From Guyanagaster necrorhizus (taxonomy: Eukaryota; Basidiomycota; Agaricomycetes; Agaricales; Physalacriaceae), in NCBI RefSeq assembly GCF_019112545.1, contig NW_025064888.1:951639-1015638 (forward strand): a stretch of 64,000 bases of DNA, written 5' to 3'. The notes under the pieces were generated by a model. It did not search any database. It saw only the letters and a program-made list of their open reading frames with translations, and was not told the DNA's origin. Shown here in pieces: positions 48,001 to 60,300 of this stretch. The position numbers and the translations under genes are program-made. The stretch's first letter is position 1. Every line of letters starts with the position of its first letter.

Positions 48001-49860
48001 TTCTTAAGTAAAACTGGATTACTAGGTTGAACTGAAATAGGTATTTAGACCAGTGGACCTATTGGCAGATTATAATCTTAGTAGTGGCAAAGTATTCAAA
48101 TTCTAGTGGTCTATTATGACATCAATGGAGTCTGCAGAGCCTTCAAGATAGTGGCACCAATGTTTAAAAGCTTCAAAAATGGCCAGAAGCTCTTTGTCAT
48201 AGGTGTTATAATTGAGTTCATTATTGTGGAGACTCTGGGAGTAAAAAATGATGAAGTGAATTTTGCTATCTTCGAGATAGATGGAGAGAATAGCTGCAAT
48301 CACATAGTCAGAGATGTTGGTCTCTATCACTATTCATTGATTGGAGACCCAGTGGGTAAGGATAAGAGTATATGTAAAGACCTGTTTCAACTTGTTAAAG
48401 ACAGCTATATATTTGTCATCAAATTTTTATGGAATTCTTTTGCAGATGAGTCATATAAAAGGAATAATGATATCACTATATTCATGTATGAAGCAATGAT
48501 AGAAGTTAGCAAAGCCAAGAAAAGATTGAATGTCTTTGACTTTTCATGACACTGGTCAGTCAATAATGGCCTTGACTTTTTCTTCAGACATTCAAAGTCC
48601 TTCAGGTGATAGGATATAGTTTAAGTATTTCATGGAGTCCCAGTTGAATTTGCATTTGGAGCCTTTGCAGTAGAATCCATTAGCTCTAAACCTGTGTAGG
48701 ATCTCATGAATGTGTTTCTGGTGATCTTCCAGATTGTGAGATCAAAAAGCATGAAATGCTATTTAAAGAAACTATAGTGGGTCTGAAAGGCTGTTTTCTA
48801 TTTATCACTCTTTGCTATGCAAATGAGATAGTAGACATGTCAAAGGTTAAGCTTGATGTAGATGCATTATTAAGCCCAAGTGACATATGATCTAAATACA
48901 TGATAAATGAATGCTATATCAAGTTTGTACAGTCACATTCAAGTTTACTTGTATATATTTATATGGCTTTGTATTTCAAGATCTTGCAGTTGGCTTGAGG
49001 TAGAATAGTGAAAGTAAACTTTAGCTTGAAGCTGAGGATTTACAGCAAGAGCTATTCTACTTATATACTATTCATTCATTGAGATAAATATACTACTACT
49101 AATTGTGTCTGTCTGAGTCTTTGTACTCTTTGTCTTTAGGCATTGCTACCATTTACAAAAGATTTGTTGAGCATCATCAAGGGGCATTATTGCATCAAAA
49201 GACAATGATGGACTTGACTTTGTTATAATGACTAAGCCTGTCTCACAGTCCTAAGCACTAGTTTAGATGCTCTGACTAAGCATAAATAGAGGTTAAATTA
49301 AAGAAAAGAAAGAAAAATCATAATATACATGCTGAGTGAGTAGAGTCAAAGAGATTAGAAATGAGAGAAAGAGGGTAATGATTCTTTTTGGAGATTTTGT
49401 TTAGGCTGTGGTAGTCAATACAAAGTCAGAGTTTACTAGTCTTCTTCTTGACAAACAGGACCAGAGCCCTATGTAGAGAGAGGATGAAGTAATAAATCCA
49501 TTGCACAGATTATCATCAATAAACTCTCATAAGGCCTTGAGTTTGAATTCTGAGAGAGAATAAATAGGTTCAAGCAGTGGAGATGTTCCTTTCTTAAGAT
49601 TGATTTTGAGATCATACAGTCTGTTTGAGTAGGTTTTTAGAGAGTGTATTGCTAAATATATCTGCAAAATCATAGTATTATATTGGCACTGATGAAAGAT
49701 CTGCTGGTTCTACAGATGTGGCTTTGACTCTAATATTAAGCAAGAAAGACTGCAGTATGAACTGCTGAGTGTCTTCTTCTGCACTGGCTCAGACAAATGC
49801 AGCAGCAGATATGATGGAGATCTTTGCATGTGCTTTTATAGTAAAAGATTCTGGAGAAGA
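48000..49860 (-). pseudogene. E6 reverse transcriptase (palm deleted) and RNase H, split by a solo LTR
   Basis: RNase H frame 48,103-48,330 (ETNISDYVIAAIL...YNTYDKELLAIFEAFKHW). RT thumb part LEDHQKHIHEILHRFRANGF and YLNYILSPEGL (48,560-48,745). Just upstream, AFQTHY (from about 48,795 leftward) is joined straight to the HQKHI segment, so the sequence that should contain YxDD is absent. RT N-terminal parts lie at 49,330-49,560. Confidence 0.8.
48868..49325 (-). repeat. Solo LTR in the E6 RT region
   Basis: 458 bp, + strand tattaagccc...aatcataata. Target duplication tgcat (48,863-48,867) / tacat (49,326-49,330). Confidence 0.88.
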
Positions 49861-50016
49861 ATAGGAATAGATGGGTTCATACAGAAATGGAGCCTGCTGG
49901 CTACCCAGAGGAGATTTGGAACAAGGTGGAGTCTCAGAAATTGGACTGATAGAGTCCAATGGGCATAGAAGTCCTGGAGTTGGACTGGAAGGTTCAGAGA
50001 GAGGTAAACTGTTGTT

Positions 50017-50544
50017 CTATAGGCATAGAAGTCCTGGGGATATGGTGAAGGCTATAGAATTAGTTGAAGTGCAATTCTGGTAGCTTGAGCAGAAAGTGAT
50101 ACTGTGCTCAGCCCAGTCAATTAGTGGATTATAGTGAGAGAGCCAGTTGCATCCTAGGATAAGATTGCAAGATGAATCCAGATAAGTGACATAGAAGTTG
50201 ATAGGGAAGGTGTCTCCAGAAGAGAAACAGATAGAGATAGTTGTGATTTGAGATATGTGGCTTCTGAAAGAGCCATTGAATAATTGGAGTTGCACACTAG
50301 AGATGATTTTAATAGGAATATCATTGGCAGCTACATACTTAGTATCAACAAAGCAGTGGCTAGAACCAGAATTGATAAGAATAAGAAAGTGCAGAATGGT
50401 AGAAATTGGGGATCTGTTAGATTCCATATTAGGTGGTAATTCTGCTGAAAGTAAGAGATAAAAGAAATAGTTAGAGAGAGATGTTGCATTGAGAGTAATG
50501 ACCTTCAGTGTGTGAATAGAGTCAATGCAACTCTGAACTTGCAT
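50017..50544 (-). pseudogene. E6 retroviral-type aspartic protease
   Basis: Frame of 175 codons with [15 protein letters not shown] (about 50,340-50,385), the pepsin-like active site with Asp changed to Asn. Further on, [23 protein letters not shown] is the typical end of the fold. This is the longest uninterrupted piece of E6 Pol. Confidence 0.85.
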
Positions 50545-51346
50545 AGAGAAAACAGAGTTGCTTTCTAGTTTTCTGACTCTATTAGAGCTGGTTTCTCAGG
50601 GGCAGTATCTACTTCTGCCACATAACTCTTAGCAGAGGCTATGGCCTTTTATTTGTTGCAATCTTCAGTCTTATGCTTAGCTCTATAGAATATGCAAAGG
50701 TTGTTCTGGTGCTGATAGTCTTTTTCTTTCTGAGTAAGATGGCTGTCTTTGCCTAGCTTATCAGCATAGGGCTTAGAGATGGTAGATTTTGGTGTAGAGC
50801 TGGAGTCTGAGGAAGAAGAGTTGGACCCTTTGGATTTGGGGTTGGAGAATTGGTTGAAGGCCTTATTAGCCCAGTTTTCACAGACAATTTCAGTCTTTCA
50901 GATCCAGTAGTGGGCATCAAGTTCTTGGGCAAAGAAGTGCATATCACAGAGGTTGTTTGGCTTTCCATGGTGGGCCATGTTGTTCTTGATGCAAGTGCAG
51001 AGACTAGTAAAAAGCATGGCAGAGAGAGTTATCTCTATACCTAATTTGTGAGGCATACTGAATGAATTGGACTATAAAAGAGTTAGAGGAATTATTATAA
51101 TTTGGTTGGTGAGCAGTAAAGCTAGAGTGGATGTAGGTTTTTCTATAAGAGGGTTGTTCTCCACTGGAGGCTGATCCAAAGAGCTCTGGTTGTTTTTTTG
51201 AGATGGAGGCCAGAATGTCTTCCATGGAGAATATGTTGAAATGGCTGGGTTGAGTTTGTTTGAAGTTGGCTTCTGTGGATTAGATGAATGTGGTGAACAT
51301 AATAAAAAATTTCTTTTTTGACTCAAAGGTTTGAGTTTAAATATAC
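50545..51346 (-). pseudogene. E6 Gag
   Basis: Ser/Asn/Pro-rich frames (51,323-51,523; 51,072-51,383; 50,753-50,968) between the 5' LTR and protease. A knuckle-like remnant, LCIFYRAKHKTEDC, lies near 50,665-50,705 with one Cys as Tyr. No capsid domain recognised, so this Gag is short or partly deleted. The frame at the LTR edge probably runs over the leader. Confidence 0.6.
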
Positions 51347-51845
51347 TGTTAGAAACATGCCAATTGATTGGGCTTGAGTGCATGTGCAGAGACCAGTGGA
51401 GTGTGTGGGCATCAACAAAGCTATTGGCAATATTATCTTTGAGTTAAGGTCCAAGGATTTGGATTGACAGAATAGAGTTCCATTAGAGAAGTGAAGAGGA
51501 ATATCCTTTGGAGTGAAATCCAATGGATGAGATAGAGAGAAGGTGAAGTGAGCATAAAGTGTAGATGGCTATCCAAGTTAATATTCAAACTGAGTAATTA
51601 CAATAATTGTATATGGTTTATATACTATTGGTAGTTAATTCTGAGTTAAAGTCTATTGGATTCTGATGTTAATTGTTTGCTATCATTTTCAGAGTCTAGA
51701 TACTACAATGTGAAATACAGATGTGAAATGATAAGAGTAAAATGAAATTGATAGTTAATGGGAGACAGATAGAGTCTAGTGAAACTTGGTGATTAAATTT
51801 GTGATTGGTTGAAGTGATGCAGAGGTCAGTGGCATGTGCATAACA
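51347..51845 (-). repeat. 5' LTR of E6
   Basis: 499 bp, + strand tgttagaaacatgcc...gcataaca; highly similar to the LTR at 43,719. Confidence 0.92.
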
Positions 51846-54060
51846 GACCATCTGTTTAAAGGTGGCTCAGAATGACAGTCAATGATGCCCTCTGATCATA
51901 GAGTAGAAGTCAGAAGAAATTAGGATCCACCAGGTCTTAGCCTTGTCCTTGAAGTAGAATGCAGTGAATGCAACTGGATAGATGTCAGCAGTGAGATATG
52001 CTGAGTATATCTCAAAATATTATTCACAATTAATGAGGAAGCAGTCAATGTCATCAGATGTCTCCTTGAAGAGACATGGCTTTCATATCAGATTGAGTTT
52101 ACACTGAATAAGAGCAGAATCTGAGGCTAGCACCCCTATTTGGTTTGGATATCTGTTGAATGAAGAATACTTCCATTCAGCAGAAGGTCTGGAGAGTGAG
52201 TAGAGAGAGTTATCATTAGTGACTGGGCTTCTTGTTGGTCCTGCTACTTCCTTCCAGACTATTCATTTATTCTTGATGGTGAATCCTAGTTTGATCACTT
52301 CTGAATCATCTTTCTGAGCCTGTCCACTAGTACTAGCTTTATCAGCAGATGACTGTCCTCTAAGGAGCTGACTTTCTTGGCCTCTCCAGAGATGGAAGAC
52401 CAGAGTCAGCTTTTCAGCCAACTGAAGGTGTTATTGTAAAGTAGAGGTTGAAGTAGTTTGAATGAAGGATGCCATAAAGATAGCTCATTTTGGAGTTACT
52501 AGCAGAGTGGTCAGCATAGATTGGATATTAAATCTAGACCAATACAGTGGTAGCTCTGTTATTGGGTTTTCTAGTTGCACTTGATTATATATATAGATAG
52601 CTTATTCTGTGATATAATACTGTAAAATGTCAACTCTTTCCTGATCATCCATTGTCAAATACTTCTTCTCTAACAGTGTTAGCCTCTAGCAAACATCCCA
52701 GAGAATCTCCTGTAGCTGCTGTTGATATATCTGATTAAACTCATTCACCTTCTCTTAGAGGATGGTTTTGGCAAGCCATTCCTCATCTATGGCCTCCTCA
52801 ATCCCTTCAGAGAAGTCTTCAGGCAGATCATAGAAGGGTGGTGCCTTACACACTGTTGCTGGAAAGCTGTTCATAGTTTCAGCTGGACTCTGGTTTACTG
52901 CTGTCAGAAGTTTGGGTGGTCTTGGCCTCAGAAGAAGGGACAATTCAACATCAAGATAGTCAGAGGTCAGATTTCCCACTAGAGTCACTGCTGCTTCCCT
53001 CTCCTAGCTCCTCCAGTTCTTGGAAATACTGGCAGAACTGCTTAAGAAAGTTGTTGTTGAGAAATAGTCAAGCAACTGGGCCTTAGAGAAATTGTCAGAG
53101 GGTGGAGTTATGGATGGCAATAGAGCCAGATCAATAGATAGTGAGATTGTCAGGAGTTTCAGGAAGGGGTATGTCAGCAGAATCTGATCTAGTTGAGGGC
53201 CAACTAGGGCTGATGAAGGTGGAGCATAGAAGAGTTCCATAGATGCCAAGCCTATATCTTTATAAGTCATCAGAGCCTCAGGATACAGAGTCCTGGAGCT
53301 TGGCTTGTCTGATATAGTATTGCTACTAGAAGGCTTCTTCATTTGCAGCCTTTTGCTGCTCAATACTGCTATCTTCCCACTTGATTCAGCTGTTGGATGA
53401 ACTGACATCCCTGTAGAAGAGCATTCTGGCTGCTTTCTGATCTCTCAGATCAATAGCACTGCAAGGGGATTCTGATACTGAGATTTGATAGTGGGATTCA
53501 GAGGTTTGAGCCACCCAGATGGCATCAAGGGAGTCTCAAGCATAGTCTCCAATTCCATGCTCAGAGAGGGCAGAGGAAGGGTCAGAGATTGGTATGACAT
53601 CAAAGAAGTCATCAGAGATGTCCTTGTCCTCATGGTCTGAGATTAGAGGGAGGTGTGTTAGGATCTGAGTATCATTTCTGGGAGATCAGATTCAAGGGGG
53701 TCATGGAGAGTACTAATAGTCTTCTTGCCTTCCCAGAATATCTCTCTGAGCTGGAATCTCATTGGTGGCTTCTGGTATGGTTTCTTTTTCAGGCTTGTTG
53801 AAGGCTTAGAGAGACTCTGGTGAGAGGTCATAGAAGGAAAGGACAGATGAGACATTCTGGAGTTGTCAATGGATAGTTCTGAGAACTTGGTAGTACCTGA
53901 CTATCTAAGCAGTAATTGACTGGTTTCTACAACAGAGGATAGTGATGGTGAATAAGTCTAGTAAGATGCTTATTACAGCTCCTAAGATTTTCAAGAAGTC
54001 AGTGGTGATTTCATTAGTTGATGGCATTCAGTTTCTTTTATGCTAGTGTGCATAAAGAAA
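51846..54060 (-). pseudogene. R1 Gag, N-terminal two thirds
   Basis: Right to left: ATG at about 54,030 and a hydrophobic segment (FLKILGAVISILLDLFTITI, then LCCRNQS), which lines up with the N-terminus of F4 Gag. Low-complexity acidic/Ser/Pro parts follow (53,855-53,004). The capsid-like DDIDCFLINCE-YFEIYSAY region is at about 51,960-52,080. E6 interrupts after FKQMV (51,846); gag picks up at 43,713. Stops in every part. Confidence 0.82.
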
Positions 54061-54073
54061 GGAAAGCTAGAAG

Positions 54074-54084
54074 CTTTGAGCTAA
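54074..54084 (-). promoter_or_regulatory. Primer-binding site of R1
   Basis: Element strand TTAGCTCAAAG, one base inside the LTR. The LTR contains CTTCAAGCTAA (54,243-54,253). Both derive from a perfect complement if the ancestral core was CTCGAAG / CTTCGAG and each CpG decayed differently. Confidence 0.62.
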
Positions 54085-54085
54085 T

Positions 54086-54541
54086 TATTAGACCCAAAGT
54101 GCATATAATCTTGAACACATGATAAACTGATGCTGTATCAAGTTTGTACAGTCACATCAGAGTTCACTATATGTATTATACAGTTGTAATACTCCAAGGC
54201 TGAGAACAATCAGGCTCAAGAGAAGATAGTGTAGAATAAACTTTAGCTTGAAGCTGAGTATATACAGTGAGAGCTACATTACTTATATACTGTTTCATAT
54301 TTGTTATCTACTAATTATGTGTTTCTATGCTATAGTGTCCTTGTCTTTGGTTGTTGCTACTATTACAAAAGAGTATCAATGTCTGTCATCAAGAGGTTTA
54401 GCACTATCACAGGACAATGAGCTCAGTCTATCTATTATGATTGTATAAGCAGGTTCCACAGTGCTTAAGTGCTTGGTTTAAGCACCCTGACTAAGATAAA
54501 AATAGAGGTTAAAGAAATAGAAAAGGTGAAAAATCATAACA
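54086..54541 (-). repeat. 5' LTR of R1
   Basis: 456 bp, + strand tattagaccc...aatcataaca, followed by the right CTTTG target duplication. Confidence 0.92.
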
Positions 54542-56826
54542 CTTTGTGATATCAGATCCTAAATCATATCATATTCAGCCAATCTGGCTAAGCAGATAGA
54601 ATGGAAATATGATCTGGATATATACATTCTAATGGAAAGTGTGAATAGAGGAGTAGAAAAGTCCTTGGGGCTAGTGAAGAATGTGGCCTTCTTGTTTGAA
54701 GAGGTAACTATATACCTACAAGTATATGTATTGGCCAACCCAGCATATGACTTGTTGCTTGGAAGACTATTTGATACTCTAACATCCAGTGAAGTTAAGA
54801 ACCTACTAGATAGTGACCAGACAATAATACTGACTGATTCTAATACCAAAAAACAGACTCTGGTACACATATATCCAAGAAGACAACCACCTGCAGTACT
54901 ATAGAAGAGATCAGAGTCAGGTTTTCAATGCTTGAAGATCTGATTCCAGATCAAGGAGAGCTAGCAGTCATTATTATATGGGATAAAGAGGGTAACTTTG
55001 TAATGGAAAGTTATGCTGGCCTCTAAGCACACAGGAAATATTTATCAGGATAAATATTCAAGATTTCTATCTCAGTGCAAGCCAACAAGTATAAGAAAAC
55101 CCTCTAGCCAGGTCTCTTGTTAGCACATTTTATACCCAGAAGTATAAGAGTTCTAATGAAATAATAGGCATTCTGATACAAGAAGTAAAAGGAACCTTGC
55201 TAGTAGTCAATACCTGAGCAGCTCATTGGAGAGCAACCAAAGAAAAGAGGTCAGGTGAAATGGATTTTGATCTGGAAACATTGTATGATGCATTCTCAAA
55301 TGTCAATAGTGATACCAGGCAATAAGAGATGATTTTTATAACCAAAAAATATAAACCAGTGGCCTTAAAGACTAAGCCAATACTGACAACTCTCTTCTCT
55401 AATTTTAGAATCATCTATGATATCTAAAAAAACTCACTTGAGGGAATCCTGAAGTTATCACTCTATCTGGAAGATTTTAAACTGACTGAAAGGTACTTTC
55501 TAGAGAGGAAGCTTGAGATTGATGAAATACACAATGAAGGTTTCTTATGAGCTGAGGAGCATAAGCTGATACACCACTTTATAATGCTACAGAATGAAGC
55601 TTTCACCTGAGATGACTCTGAAAGAAGACACTTCCAGAAAGACTCCTTTCCACCTGTAGACATACTAATAATCCTCACACATGCTCTGGATCCTTAAGAA
55701 TATTTCTATCTCAGCACTAATTTACCAAGATGTATGTAAAATTATCAAAACCAAGATCAAGGCAGGAGTGTATAAGCCTTCTAACTTATCATACTGCTCT
55801 AGGTAGTTTTGTGTCTTAAAGAAAGATGGTAAAAGTCTGCAGCTAGTATACAGTCTGAAGCCACTGAATGCAGTAACCATAGCATATTTAGAGTTTCCAC
55901 TGGCTACTGAAGAATTGGCAGTGCATTTTGCAGGCAGGGCTTATGGAGAAATACTGGATTTATTTGTAGGCTATAATGAGAGATCTCTAGTAGAATCTTT
56001 CAGAGATCTCACCACTTTCTAAACCCCATTTGGAGCACTGTGCCTGATTATATTGCTAATGGGCTGGACTAACTTAGTCTCTATATTTTATGACAATGTA
56101 ATCTATATATTGCAAGATGAGATTCTGCAATACATGAGACTGTACATTGATGATGTCCTGATAAGAGGGCCAGAGATTAGATACAAACTACCAGGAGGAG
56201 AGTATGAGACTATACTGGAGAACCTAAGAATCTGAAGATTCATCTGAAGGCACTTTCAGATACTTAATCATATTGTTCAGCAGATGAAGTATAGTGGGAG
56301 AACCTTTTCCAGACCTAAAGTGATACTCTGTGCCTCAGAAATCATTATTGTTAGTCATCAGTGTACTTATGAAGGGTAGAAGCCAGAGATAGAATGAACA
56401 AAGATCATTCTTAATTAGAGACTATGTAAGGAACTTGGAGATGTAAGGGCTTTCTTGGAAACATATGGGATATGCTGCATATTTATAAAAGATTATGTTA
56501 AGCTGGCCAAATTGCTAACTAATCTAATCCAGTTGAAGATACTATTCCAATAGGGTTTGGAGTAAGAAGAATCTATACAGGCCTTGAAGGATGATGCTCT
56601 AGCCAATAGTTCAGCTTTACAATCAGTAAACTATGATTGGCTGATTATTTTATATGTACATATATTCTGGCAAGCTGTCAAATTCTATATCTGTCAATCT
56701 GATCCTGAAAATCTGAAGGTTAGATACTACCACTAGTTTGAATTAATTATCCTAAATGAGAGAGAAGCCAATTTCTCTCAGTCTAAGAGAGAACTGTATA
56801 GGCTGCACCTGGCTCTTATAGCTTGT
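54542..56826 (+). pseudogene. F3 protease-RT, resuming after R1
   Basis: Protease remainder with VNRGVEKSLGLVKNV and LANPAYDLLLGRLFDTL (54,632-54,900), a pattern I know from basidiomycete gypsy polyproteins. Then a linker and RT: KAGVYKPSNLSYCS, FCVLKKDGKSLQLVYSLKPL, LTTF-TPFG, LYIDDVLIRGPE (YIDD at 56,143-56,154), VRAFLETYGICCIFIKDY. RNase H begins at about 56,560 and is cut at 56,826 by the R5 LTR. Fewer stops than the chromoviruses, but no CpG. Integrase not in the window. Confidence 0.88.
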
Positions 56827-57363
56827 TGTTAAGCTCAAATTCCATATGACCAATAACATGTGATAAACTAACAGAACCTCACACTTTAGATTAGACTGTT
56901 AGAGTTCACTGATGCATTGTTGGCATTGTGTGATCAAGGCAATTGCAAGTCACTCAAGAGTAGATGGTGAAGAATAAACTTTAGCTTGAAGCTGGGGTTA
57001 CTATAGTGAGAGCTACACTACTTATATACTAATCCCTTATTATTTCAAATATAATCTACCTACAAAAGAGTATTGTCTGTCATCATGCTGTTACTGCTGT
57101 TACTGCTGTGCAAGACAAAAGGGTATTATCTGCTGTTGCCAGCTGCTGCTGCTGCTGTTACTGCTGTGCAGATAACAAAAGGCAGTGCTCTGCAATTGTG
57201 CTGCTGTAGGACTTCATAGCAGTGTAGTAGAATCAGAGTGAGGCTGCTGACTAAGTCTTCCCATGATCCTAAGTGCCAGTTAGGTGCTCTGACTAAGCAG
57301 AAATAGGGATCAATCTCAAATAAATCAAGAAAAAAGGAAAAGAAAATAGGAAAAATTATAACA
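56827..57363 (-). repeat. 3' LTR of R5
   Basis: 537 bp, + strand tgttaagctc...aattataaca, the long LTR type shared with F4 (532-535 bp), including CTG/TTACTG short repeats at 57,085-57,175. It is followed by ttaccccctccttaagac (reverse polypurine tract). Confidence 0.9.
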
Positions 57364-57374
57364 TTACCCCCTCC

Positions 57375-60300
57375 TTAAGACTATTGTCCTGATAGCTAAT
57401 TTAGGGATAAGTCATCTTGTCCATTGGCAGGTGGCTGATCTGCTGGACTGCAGATATTGTGACTCAGCAGAGTATAATGTTAAACATGTCCTCTGCTGGC
57501 ATCTGATTGGCATTATAATTTAGATGGACATATTTGCCCATATCCACTCTGTTGTTTCATTGTTTGTAGTTGTGTATTGCTTCCTCTGTGTCTATATACT
57601 CTTTATTGACCCATTGGTTTGATTCTGGGCCATAACTCTTTCAGCTGACTAGATAGTCAATGGTTGTTTTCATGCCTCCACCATGTGCTTTGACTTTATG
57701 CAATTTGTGGTTTAGAACTTTGTTGATTTTGTAATGTTCTTCATCATCAATGAGTTCTGGTGGTGGTGGAGGTGGTCATTTTTGGTTCAGAAAGATGGGT
57801 GCAATATAGTGTTAATAATGTCTCATTGAAGACATTATGAATCTTTCAAGTTGCTGGTAACTGCAACTTGTAGGTGGAGTTGCCAACTTTGGCAATGATG
57901 CTGAATGATCCCATTCATTTATCTGCCAACTTCTGCTTTGGTTGTGGAAGATGCAGATTTGTGGTATCCAGCCAAACCTTGTCATTGACTGAATATTCAT
58001 GGGCCAACCTTTAGTGCTTGTCATACTGTTTCTTCATTATTGAAGCAGCCTTTTCAAGGGCTGTCTTTGTTTCTTCATGGATTTTTGCCATGGTTGTGGC
58101 AAAGTCTGTTGATGCTGGTGTTGTTGTGTGTTTTTGTTCTGTTTGGATTACATGTGAATGTCTCCTATAGTTAACAAAAAATGGTGTTTTGCCAGTTGCC
58201 AAGTGAATCCTGTTGTTGTGTTGGAAGGCTACCAGTGCCAGCCATTCTGTCCAATTGTCCTGTCAATAGTTTATGAAAAGTCACAGATACTTTTCAACTT
58301 CTTGGTTCACCCACTCTATCTGACCATTTGTCTGTGGATGATATACCATTGAGGCATTTCATTTGATGTTGAGGAGTCAGTATTAAGTCATCCAAGAATT
58401 TAGAGACAAATTGTGGGCTCCTGTCTGAAATCACTACTTGAAGCATGCCATACTTTGCATAAATCTCATCTCATAGGATTTTTGCCCATCCTTCTGACAT
58501 CAATTCTGTTAAACAGATGATCAGAATAATTGCCTTTGAGAAGTGATCAACTATGATGATGATTGCATTATAGCCATCACTTTCAGGAAGTCCAGTTATC
58601 ATATTCACTGAAATGTGGATCCATAGTGATGAAGGGACCTCATTTGGGTGGAGTGGTGCTGCTTGAGGTTGTGTTGAGGATTTGTCTCATTGGCAAACCT
58701 TGTAAGCTTTGACATATCAGATGATATCATAGTCTATCTTGGGCCACCAATATTCCTGTAGTACTAGCTCCTTTGTTTTAGTGATCTCTGAGTGTCCAGC
58801 TGTCATATAATCATGACAGGTGGTGATGATATTGCCATGAAGTCCCTGATCCTTTGGAATGTAGATCCACCTATTATAACAGATCAACCCTCCTTTTTTT
58901 TTCAGCCTCCTCTTGTAGTTGAGTGATGGGGCTATTCATTGATCCCACTTATGGGGATCTCTTGTTGCACTCTTGATGTGTTTGTGCACTTCCTCTTTAG
59001 TGGACATTATCATTGCCTGAAGGTGTTTAGGTTGTAATAGTGTGACCTCTTCATTGTCAGTTCCTCCCTGGTCATGGTCCATCCTGTGGCTGAGGAAGTC
59101 AGCCTTCTTGTTTGCTGCACCAGCCTTATAATGCAATGTATATTCATATTTGAATAGTTCTGTAACTCATTGTGCCTGTTGGCAATTAAGTTTCTGGAGA
59201 AGTCAGAAATATCAGAGGTTCTGGTGATCTGTCCAGATCTCAAAGATCTGGACTGCTCCAATGAGATAATGCTGCCACTCAGTGAGTGTGAGCATTATGG
59301 TGAGGAGTTCCTTATCATAGATCTCATAGTTGCATTCCATGACAGTCAGTGCTTTTGATAAGAATGCAACTGGCCACCATTTACCATCCTGTTCCTGAGA
59401 GAGAACTGCCCCAATGGTGCTCTCACTTGAGTTGGCCTCCACTTGGAACTTGCCGTCCTGCATTGGTATTGCCAGGACAACATCTTCAGATAATTGGCAT
59501 TTAAGATCATTAAACACCATCTGCTGAGAAATTCCCCAAGTCCATAGGGCATTCTTGGTCAATTGCATCATCAGTCAGACTATTTTGCTGTAGTCCCAAA
59601 TGAACCATTGGTAAAAGTTAGTGAATCCAAGGAATGATTGCAGTTTCTTCTTCTTGGTTGGTTCTGGCCATTTGGTTACTCCTGGCACCTTGACAGGGTC
59701 CATCCTGATGCTTCCTTTGCTAATTATGACTCCAAGGTATTCTGTTTCCAATACCTCAAATTCACATTTCTCAGCTTTGAGAAAAAGCCAATGTTTCTGC
59801 ATCAGTGCTAGTACTTGTCATACTAGGCACTGATGTTCTTTCTTGGTTTTAGACATAATAAGAATATCATTCAAGTAAATTGTGACCTTTCCAATGGCTA
59901 TGAGATCTTTGAAGATGTCTTTCATCATCCACTGGAATGTTGCTGGCAAATTGGTGACTCCAAAGAACATAACTGTCAGTTCAAACAAACCATGGTTAGT
60001 TTGAAAAGCAGCCTTCCATTTATCACCTTCTTTGATGTGGACATTGTTATATCCTCATCAGACATCCAGCTTAGTGTAATACTTGGCACTATGGAGTTTA
60101 TCCATTAATTCTGAGACCAAAGGAAGTGGATAATGATTCTTGATTGTCATCTCATTGAGCTTCTGATAATCCTATACTGATTAGAGTTTTCCATCTGTTT
60201 TCTTGACAAAGAAGAAGAGCAAAGCCATTAGTGACTTTGATGGCCAGATCCTTCCACTGGATAAGCTCTCATCGAGAAACTTATCTAGTTTCTGCTGTTC

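Larger units (their letters stand above)
43719..51845 (-). mobile_element. E6: full-length reverse chromovirus of a different family, inserted in R1 gag
   Basis: LTRs 43,719-44,217 and 51,347-51,845, both 499 bp, with target duplication gacta / gacca. Right to left: gag, protease, RT, RNase H, integrase and chromodomain (ending about 46,290), then 2 kb holding an opposite-strand gene, then the 3' LTR. Two solo LTRs of the R1 family lie inside. Without them it is about 7.2 kb. Confidence 0.9.
28329..54541 (-). mobile_element. R1: complete reverse chromovirus copy carrying F4 and E6
   Basis: 3' LTR 28,329-28,780, integrase-RT 28,781-32,331, then F4; protease/linker 43,152-43,718, then E6; gag 51,846-54,060; primer-binding site 54,074-54,084; 5' LTR 54,086-54,541. 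The target duplication CTTTG is perfect (28,324-28,328 and 54,542-54,546). Removing R1 joins the F3 protease reading GAA TGC CTT TGT GAT (ECLCD), the expected start of the protease active-site region. About 1 kb of gag, including the zinc knuckle, is missing between 43.7 and 51.8 kb. Confidence 0.9.
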
